Part shown: positions 32,779 to 37,598 of the stretch, in pieces
Layout: each line of letters starts with the position of its first letter
Numbering within the stretch: position 1 is the stretch's first letter
Assembly: GCF_004000805.1 (NCBI RefSeq)
Contig: NZ_BILY01000053.1
Location: 1 to 37,598 of the forward strand
DNA: 37,598 nt
Source of the DNA: Paenibacillus glycanilyticus NBRC 16618
Lineage (GTDB): Bacteria; Bacillota; Bacilli; Paenibacillales; Paenibacillaceae
Direction of reading: 5' to 3'
Translations under genes and position numbers: made by a program
The notes under the pieces: model-generated
Seen by the model: the letters and a program-made list of their open reading frames with translations, nothing else
Database searches by the model: none
What the model was told of the DNA's origin: nothing

Positions 32779-33900
32779 TTAGTTCTCGAAAATGTTCAGC
32801 TCGGACTCTTTGTCGAACATATGAACTTTGTTCATGTCCAGAGCAAGCTTAACGCTGGAACCGTCACGCAGTGTCGAACGACCGTCAACGCGTGCGATAA
32901 CTGTGTCGGAGCCGATACCGTTCAGGTACAGGTACATTTCGTGACCAAGGTTCTCAGCTACCTCAACGTTAGCATTAACGATTGTGTTAGCGGAAGCTTC
33001 CAGGAACACTGGCTCTTCGTGAAGATCTTCCGGACGAATGCCCAGGATTACTTCTTTGCCGATATAACCTTTGGAACGAAGAGTAGCTGCTTTGCCTTCA
33101 GGCACAACAACGTCAACGCCAGTTGTTTTGAATTTCAGTGTACCGCCTTGATCAGCAAGCGTACCTGTGATGAAGTTCATCGAAGGAGCGCCGATGAAGC
33201 CAGCTACGAAGATGTTTACCGGGTGGTTGTACAGCTCTTCAGGAGAAGCTGTTTGTTGAATGAAACCGTCTTTCATAACAACGATACGGTCACCCATTGT
33301 CATTGCTTCGATCTGGTCATGCGTTACGTAGATAGTAGTTGTTTCAAGACGTTTAGTCAGCTTGCTGATCTCAGCACGCATTTGACCGCGAAGTTTAGCG
33401 TCCAAGTTGGAGAGTGGTTCGTCCATCAAGAATACTTGTGGTTCACGAACGATAGCGCGTCCCAAAGCTACACGTTGACGTTGACCGCCGGAGAGAGCTT
33501 TTGGTTTACGATCCAGCAAATGCTCGATATCAAGAATTTTAGCAGCTTCACGAACGCGTTTGTCGATGTCTGCTTTTTTGAATTTACGAAGTTTAAGACC
33601 AAACGCCATGTTTTGATAAACGTTCATGTGCGGGTACAACGCGTAGGATTGGAATACCATCGCGATGTCGCGGTCTTTCGGTGCTACGTCGTTTACGACG
33701 CGGTCGCCGATGTAAAGCTTACCTTCGGAGATTTCTTCAAGACCTGCGATCATACGAAGAGTTGTCGATTTACCACAGCCGGAAGGTCCTACCAGTACCA
33801 AAAACTCTTTGTCCTTAATGTCAAGGTTAACATCAGTTACCGAAGCTTTGTCGGAACCCGGGTATTTTTTGTAAATGCCTTCTAAACGTACGCCTGCCAT
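32779..33900 (-). CDS. msmX: MsmX/UgpC-type sugar ABC transporter ATP-binding protein
   Basis: The protein is the motor ATPase for carbohydrate uptake transporters (CUT1 family). The 373-aa product has Walker A GPSGCGKST (38-46), the Q-loop (VFQSYALYP), the signature LSGGQRQ (136-142) and Walker B VFLMDE (156-161). The switch His is in YVTHD. A C-terminal TOBE/MalK-type domain has GIRPEDLHEE. No permease or binding-protein genes adjoin, as with B. subtilis MsmX, which serves several transporters, so this one probably does too. The gene follows the PucR-type regulator with a gap of about 87 bases and ends in two tandem terminators, consistent with high transcription. GGGGGA precedes the ATG. 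Confidence 0.95.
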   Translation of the reverse strand: MAGVRLEGIYKKYPGSDKASVTDVNLDIKDKEFLVLVGPSGCGKSTTLRMIAGLEEISEGKLYIGDRVVNDVAPKDRDIAMVFQSYALYPHMNVYQNMAFGLKLRKFKKADIDKRVREAAKILDIEHLLDRKPKALSGGQRQRVALGRAIVREPQVFLMDEPLSNLDAKLRGQMRAEISKLTKRLETTTIYVTHDQIEAMTMGDRIVVMKDGFIQQTASPEELYNHPVNIFVAGFIGAPSMNFITGTLADQGGTLKFKTTGVDVVVPEGKAATLRSKGYIGKEVILGIRPEDLHEEPVFLEASANTIVNANVEVAENLGHEMYLYLNGIGSDTVIARVDGRSTLRDGSSVKLALDMNKVHMFDKESELNIFEN

Positions 33901-33987
33901 TTGAATGTCCCCCTAAAAGAAAATTTCTTATGGGTATATCTTATCTCACAGGCCCGTTTGTGACTATGCACATACTTTACAAAAAAA

Positions 33988-35130
33988 CTAATTCCTTTTC
34001 GTAACTTTGTACAATAGTAAAATTATTTTGACTAAAACAGCATCCCGGAACTGGCGAACATCCAATCCGGTTTCCTGTTTCAGCTTATCTAAACGATATA
34101 ATAACGTATTCCGGTGAATATAAAGTTTCTTTGCGGTTTCGCTCACATTGCAGTCAAGCGAGAAAAAGGTCTCCAGGGTTGCAAGCATCTCCGCCTCGAC
34201 AAAAAGCTCCGTGCGTTTAAGCGCGTGCTCCAGATATCTTGAGCGCTGAACTTCCGGAATAGCGTTGAGCAGTCTTTCCAGCTGCAGCATCCACGGAAGA
34301 TGAATGCTTGTCCCTACGTGGAACTTGCGGCCAAGGTTAATCGTCTCTCGCAGCAGTACGGTTGTCTCCACGATTCCTTTGGCCGGACATACCGGATGCG
34401 CGACGGCCAGATGGCATTCGCCGATCCATTCGCTCGCCAGCATCTCATGCAAGCCATGACAGATAGAAGTCAGGCTGTCCTCAACCGTTTCTTCGTCCTC
34501 ATCTTCCATAAATTCGCTGTCGGCTTCTTTCAACAGGGAGACAGGTCCCCAAATCAGCCATTCTTGATTTTTCAACGGAATAAGCAGAATATCCTCGGCA
34601 AGGAAAGAGCGCAGAAGCTTCTCAAGCTCCGGGTAGGATGCCTGCTTGCCGTTGGTGTATTCCGTTACTAATAAGAAAGGAATCATCTCCGCGAACAGCT
34701 TGCCGCCGGCCGTCAGATGATCGGGAATCGAATACGAAGGCTCCTCCGATTCAAGCTGCTGCTGTATCCACTCGCTAAGCTTTAAGGCGAATGACTCGCT
34801 CTCGGAAAGTGTACTCGGCTTGGGGGCCAGCTGCTGCTGGGCCTGATTCCACTGCAGGGTCCACGTAATCAACTCCGCCTCTGCCTGCTTTAGCTCTCCG
34901 TCGATCTCCAGTGTTTCCACCGCATTGCCCGACACTTTAACAACAATCCATGTCCTTCCGTTATTCGCTGCGCGATTGCCTTCCGATATCTTATCGCGGT
35001 TATCGTCGTAAGCCCAGCTTGTATCCGCTTGCTGCACAAGGCCCTTCCAGTCCGATAATGAGAACGTAATGAACCGAACCTGACAGTTCAAAATGTGCTG
35101 CAGCGGGGTTAACCAATCTGTCGTGCTCAT
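33988..35130 (-). CDS. PucR/CdaR-type transcriptional regulator
   Basis: The 380-aa product ends in the PucR-family helix-turn-helix (about 327-360, NVSETAKKLYIHRNTLLYRL and DKLKQETGLDVR). The GGDEF-like/CdaR middle domain lies before it (about 240-310, with CHLAVAHPVCPAKGIVE). The N-terminal 200 residues are not recognised, and an acidic run EFMEDEDEETVED lies near 207-219. Its effector and targets are unknown. Position directly upstream of the sugar ATPase gene, same strand, suggests control of sugar uptake, but this is inference. ATG is preceded by GGAG at 9 bases. Other PucR/CdaR members regulate purine, sugar-diacid or proline use. Confidence 0.88.
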   Translation of the reverse strand: MSTTDWLTPLQHILNCQVRFITFSLSDWKGLVQQADTSWAYDDNRDKISEGNRAANNGRTWIVVKVSGNAVETLEIDGELKQAEAELITWTLQWNQAQQQLAPKPSTLSESESFALKLSEWIQQQLESEEPSYSIPDHLTAGGKLFAEMIPFLLVTEYTNGKQASYPELEKLLRSFLAEDILLIPLKNQEWLIWGPVSLLKEADSEFMEDEDEETVEDSLTSICHGLHEMLASEWIGECHLAVAHPVCPAKGIVETTVLLRETINLGRKFHVGTSIHLPWMLQLERLLNAIPEVQRSRYLEHALKRTELFVEAEMLATLETFFSLDCNVSETAKKLYIHRNTLLYRLDKLKQETGLDVRQFRDAVLVKIILLLYKVTKRN

Positions 35131-35206
35131 TTTACATTACTCCAATCTCCAGCTCCAAGAATGACGCTTTATTTTTCGTCATTGTAACACAAAACCGCTG
35201 CTTGGT

Positions 35207-36154
35207 TCAGCCTTTCATTACTAGCAGCAGGATCGAGAGCAAAGAGAAAAGCGCCGCAATCAAATACATGAAGGAGACGGTCTGCACCTGCGTCAGCCCC
35301 CAGCGCATTAAGGCATGGTGGGTATGCAGCTTATCCGCCTGATGCAGGCCCTTCCCGGTAGCAAGCCTGCGGAGCATAACAATTACCGTATCCAGAATAG
35401 GAAGACCTAGAGCAAGCAACGGAACGAGTATCGTGATGAAGGTTGCTTTCTTGAATGCGCCATCGATGGCGATAACGGCAAGCGTATAGCCCAGGAACGT
35501 TGCTCCGGCATCTCCCATAAAAATCCGGGCAGGATGGAAATTATAGATCAGGAAGCCGATACAGGCGCCGCCGATAATGATTGCTGTTACTCCAATATCC
35601 CCTTGTCCTTTAATGAGTGCCGTAACGAACAAAGTCATGGAGGACAGCGTGCATACTCCGGAGGCAAGTCCGTCTACCCCGTCAATGAAGTTGATCATAT
35701 TAATAAGGGCAAACACCCAAATGATCGTGCCAAGCGCATCAAACCACACCGGGAAGCCAACAAAATGGCCATTAGCCGGATTCATGATGCCGTCCATATG
35801 TATGCCGAAAAACAGGGGAATCATCGATACGCCCAAATAAATAATGACCCTAGGCCAGATCGGAAAATCCTTTCCCTTCGATTTGGAGGCATCGTCCATG
35901 AGCCCGATACATACAAGCAGAGCCCCGCCAACCGTAATGCTTAAACTCAGTGGCGTTATACCTTGAAAAGCAATAATCGTAGCCACGCATGCCACATACA
36001 ATGCCGCTCCGCCCATTAAAGGTATGGGCCGATTATGAATTTTGCGCCAGTTCGGACGATCTACGATTCCGTATTTAAGCGCTATTTTTTGCATAACGGG
36101 TACAAAAACAATCGTCAGAACAGCGCTCATACCTACAGCCAGCCAGTACGTCAT
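35207..36154 (-). CDS. tagO: Undecaprenyl-phosphate N-acetylglucosamine 1-phosphate transferase (TagO/WecA family)
   Basis: The membrane enzyme moves a sugar 1-phosphate from a UDP-sugar to undecaprenyl phosphate, starting teichoic acid or other wall glycopolymer synthesis. The 315-aa product has about ten hydrophobic segments and family motifs: DD at 87-88 (LMDDASKSKG), NFIDGVDGLASG (155-166), FMGDAGATFLGY with D215, and the cytoplasmic HTHHALMRWG (277-286) that distinguishes GlcNAc-type transferases from MraY. The ATG is preceded by AAGGGG. No other wall-polymer gene adjoins. TagO is the best guess, and the exact acceptor pathway is not shown. Confidence 0.9.
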   Translation of the reverse strand: MTYWLAVGMSAVLTIVFVPVMQKIALKYGIVDRPNWRKIHNRPIPLMGGAALYVACVATIIAFQGITPLSLSITVGGALLVCIGLMDDASKSKGKDFPIWPRVIIYLGVSMIPLFFGIHMDGIMNPANGHFVGFPVWFDALGTIIWVFALINMINFIDGVDGLASGVCTLSSMTLFVTALIKGQGDIGVTAIIIGGACIGFLIYNFHPARIFMGDAGATFLGYTLAVIAIDGAFKKATFITILVPLLALGLPILDTVIVMLRRLATGKGLHQADKLHTHHALMRWGLTQVQTVSFMYLIAALFSLLSILLLVMKG

Positions 36155-36262
36155 TCGAATGTTCCCCTTCGTCTGTCACATCAATTGTTATAGCTTTCAA
36201 CATTGTTCCCTACCCTGAGGAAAAAAATGATTAAAATCTTTCCCGTCAGCGTTATAATGTGT

Positions 36263-36291
36263 TTGACGATTGGAAATTCTCATGTTAGGAT
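36263..36291 (+). promoter_or_regulatory. Sigma-A promoter of the FMN reductase gene
   Basis: -35 TTGACG (36263-36268) and -10 TAGGAT (36286-36291) are separated by 17 bp, about 50 bases before the start codon. Confidence 0.68.
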
Positions 36292-36340
36292 TAATCCATA
36301 GTTTACATATCGGAATTTATATAATTAAGGAGTGGATATG

Positions 36341-36895
36341 ATGTCTCAGGTTGTTATTTTGTCCGGAAGCCCTAATCCCGGATCCCGTTTAGCAGGTATT
36401 ACGCAATATGTGGAATCGCATCTGTCGGATAAAGGCATCTCCTTCAATCATATTACGGTGGCTTCTCTTCCAGCTGAGGACCTTATCCATGCGCGTTTCG
36501 ATAGCCCGACTATCGTTGAGGCTGCTGCCATTGTTGAAGCTGCGGATATTGTTATCATTGCAAGCCCGGTTTACAAAGCATCCTTCACCGGCGTACTCAA
36601 GACCTTCCTGGACCTGCTCCCGCAAAAAGGCCTTACCGATAAATTCGTTACCCCTCTGTTCATCGGCGGAACCATTGCCCACTTGCTCTCGATCGACTAT
36701 GCGCTTAAGCCTGTTCTTTCTTCGCTTAATGCCAAGCATTTCGGCAGCGGCGTTTACGCCATTGACTCGCAGATCGCCCGTATCGATGCCGGCGTTGGCG
36801 AATCGCAGTTTGAACTGAATGAAGACCTTAAACAACGCCTGGATGCTTCGGTGGCCGAGATTGTTGAAGAACTGCGTATTCGCAAAATTAAATAA
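36341..36895 (+). CDS. NADPH-dependent FMN reductase family protein
   Basis: The 184-aa product is a flavodoxin-like fold reductase of the SsuE/MsuE type, which supplies reduced FMN or acts as a quinone/azo reductase. The FMN phosphate loop is GSPNPGSR (9-16), and ASPVYKASFTGVLKTFLDLL is the flavin-contact helix typical of the family. No sulfonate monooxygenase or transporter gene adjoins, so the substrate stays open. ATG at 36341 is chosen as start, 8 bases after AAGGAG. An ATG one codon earlier is possible, and the in-frame GTG at 36332 overlaps the ribosome binding site. It is one of only three plus-strand genes here, with its own promoter and terminator. Confidence 0.9.
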   Translation: MSQVVILSGSPNPGSRLAGITQYVESHLSDKGISFNHITVASLPAEDLIHARFDSPTIVEAAAIVEAADIVIIASPVYKASFTGVLKTFLDLLPQKGLTDKFVTPLFIGGTIAHLLSIDYALKPVLSSLNAKHFGSGVYAIDSQIARIDAGVGESQFELNEDLKQRLDASVAEIVEELRIRKIK

Positions 36896-36906
36896 GCAAT
36901 GAAAAT

Positions 36907-36940
36907 AAGCCTGAGGGATCCTATCCTTCAGGCTTTCTTT
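36907..36940 (+). terminator. Terminator after the FMN reductase gene
   Basis: A 13-bp stem AAGCCTGAGGGAT / ATCCTTCAGGCTT (one G-U pair, loop CCT) is followed by TCTTT on the plus strand. Confidence 0.85.
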
Positions 36941-36960
36941 AATATCAGTATAAAACATCA

Positions 36961-36989
36961 AAAAACCCGCAGACCGGAGTCTACGGGTT
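36961..36989 (-). terminator. Terminator of the tRNA cluster
   Basis: On the minus strand AACCCGTAGAC / GGTCTGCGGGTT pairs with a short loop and is followed by TTTTTTGATG, about 15 bases beyond tRNA-Lys. Confidence 0.85.
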
Positions 36990-37004
36990 GAACGTTTGAA
37001 TAAA

Positions 37005-37080
37005 TGGTGAGCCATGAAGGACTCGAACCTTCGACACCCTGATTAAAAGTCAGGTGCTCTACCAACTGAGCTAATGGCTC
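37005..37080 (-). tRNA. tRNA-Lys(TTT)
   Basis: Acceptor GAGCCAT / ATGGCTC with encoded CCA. Anticodon stem CCTGA / TCAGG holds loop CTTTTAA, giving anticodon TTT. The T arm is GAAGG-TTCGAGT-CCTTC. It is last in the cluster. Confidence 0.97.
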
Positions 37081-37094
37081 TCAATAATGAGAAG

Positions 37095-37178
37095 TGGTGG
37101 AGGGTGATGGATTCGAACCACCGAACCGTTAGGAAGAGATTTACAGTCTCCCGCGTTTGGCCACTTCGCTAACCCTCC
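37095..37178 (-). tRNA. tRNA-Tyr(GTA)
   Basis: Acceptor GGAGGGT / ACCCTCC with CCA. The loop CTGTAAA gives anticodon GTA. The long variable arm between anticodon and T arms is the class II feature expected of bacterial tRNA-Tyr (84 bases in all). Confidence 0.97.
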
Positions 37179-37187
37179 AAAAGCAAA

Positions 37188-37263
<76 letters not shown>

Positions 37264-37282
37264 TTGCATATGGGCAAAAAAA

Positions 37283-37359
37283 TGGCGGAGCTGACGGGAT
37301 TCGAACCCGCGGTCTCCTGCGTGACAGGCAGGCATGTTAGGCCTCTACACCACAGCTCC
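37283..37359 (-). tRNA. tRNA-Asp(GTC)
   Basis: Acceptor GGAGCTG / CAGCTCC, discriminator G and CCA. Anticodon stem CCTGC / GCAGG holds loop CTGTCAC, giving anticodon GTC. Confidence 0.97.
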
Positions 37360-37382
37360 ATGGATCATTGCAAAAACTTATA

Positions 37383-37458
37383 TGGTGGAGGCTGAGGGGA
37401 TCGAACCCCCGACCCTCTGCTTGTAAGGCAGATGCTCTCCCAGCTGAGCTAAGCCTCC
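37383..37458 (-). tRNA. tRNA-Val(TAC)
   Basis: Acceptor GGAGGCT / AGCCTCC with CCA. Anticodon stem TCTGC / GCAGA holds loop CTTACAA, giving anticodon TAC. Confidence 0.97.
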
Positions 37459-37465
37459 TGATATA

Positions 37466-37542
37466 TGGTAGCGGCGAAGGGGATCGAACCCCCGACCTCA
37501 CGGGTATGAACCGTACGCTCTAGCCAGCTGAGCTACACCGCC
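37466..37542 (-). tRNA. tRNA-Met(CAT), elongator type
   Basis: Acceptor GGCGGTG / CGCCGCT (ends in a G-U pair) with CCA. Anticodon stem ACGG / CCGT holds loop TTCATAC, giving anticodon CAT. The three consecutive G-C pairs and the 1-72 mismatch of initiator tRNA are absent, so this is elongator Met. It is the first gene of the cluster within the window. Confidence 0.93.
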
Positions 37543-37563
37543 ACGCTTGTCCTACTAGTGTCG

Positions 37564-37589
37564 CTTACAGTCCGTAGGAGTACTGTAAG
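37564..37589. repeat. Inverted repeat upstream of the tRNA cluster
   Basis: An 8-bp inverted repeat CTTACAGT / ACTGTAAG with a 10-base loop lies at the window edge, without a T run. It may be a processing hairpin between tRNA-Met and a gene beyond the edge, but nothing visible decides this. Confidence 0.4.
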
Positions 37590-37598
37590 ATCAGAGCA

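Noticed and set aside
33901..33987. A promoter for msmX (TAGTCA and TAAGAT, 17 bp apart) and a TGTG-N6-CACA palindrome
   Set aside because: The -35 match is weak, and the palindrome resembles a CRP site, which is not expected to work in this way in Bacillales. The evidence was too thin to list.
37543..37598. End of a 5S rRNA gene next to the tRNA cluster
   Set aside because: The visible 56 bases do not resemble the 5S 3' end. Only an unassigned inverted repeat can be seen.

Overview
The window looks like chromosome of a Paenibacillus-type Bacillales bacterium. This is inferred from the protein sequences, from sigma-A-type promoters, AGGAGG ribosome binding sites and U-tailed hairpin terminators, and from gene order that closely follows the Bacillus subtilis gapA/clpP/yvcJKL/his/hprK neighbourhood. 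Almost every gene is on the minus strand. The exceptions are tRNA-Arg, clpP and an FMN reductase gene. I see no insertion sequence, prophage or CRISPR array.

Layout, left to right. At 1-3000 are the 5' part of rnr (RNase R, running off the left edge with a long Gly/Arg-rich tail) and secG. At 3157-10369 is the complete lower-glycolysis operon, transcribed cggR-gap-pgk-tpiA-gpmI-eno. It has a recognisable CggR operator directly after its promoter, a stem-loop at the cggR/gap junction and a strong terminator-like hairpin between gap and pgk. At 10617-11502 are tRNA-Arg(CCG) and clpP, with a perfect CtsR heat-shock operator over the clpP -35 box. At 11584-16915 come a Crh/HPr-like protein, whiA, yvcK (glmR), rapZ (yvcJ), a ROK glucokinase and trxB. 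At 17281-20116 are a TPR protein with a C-terminal helix-turn-helix and a divergent PRPP synthetase. At 20260-27059 is a histidine operon transcribed hisZ-hisG-hisD-hisB-hisH-hisF-hisIE-hisK, in which hisA is missing. At 27376-30549 is hprK-lgt-ppaX-acetyltransferase (yvoF-like). At 30674-36154 are an ECF sigma factor with its DUF4179 anti-sigma partner, an orphan MsmX/UgpC-type sugar ABC ATPase, a PucR/CdaR-type regulator, and a TagO/WecA-type phospho-sugar transferase. The window closes with a flavin reductase gene on the plus strand and a six-gene tRNA cluster (Met-Val-Asp-Phe-Tyr-Lys).

Much of the window concerns carbon flow and its control. CggR senses glycolytic intermediates. HprK and PpaX, with the Crh/HPr-like protein, form the serine-phosphorylation arm of catabolite repression. 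YvcK and RapZ tie carbon status to the cell wall, glucokinase feeds glycolysis, and MsmX energises sugar importers. A PRPP synthetase sits next to the PRPP-consuming histidine pathway.

The most interesting observations are the Crh-locus protein that keeps both His15 and Ser46, the PRPP synthetase with altered active-site motifs, the gap where hisA should be, the RGG-rich tail of RNase R, a cre-like site about 57 bp upstream of the predicted cggR start point, repeats and a palindrome in the hisZ leader, and an imperfect inverted repeat in front of trxB. I did not find a clearly new multi-gene system. Most of the window is well-known core genome.
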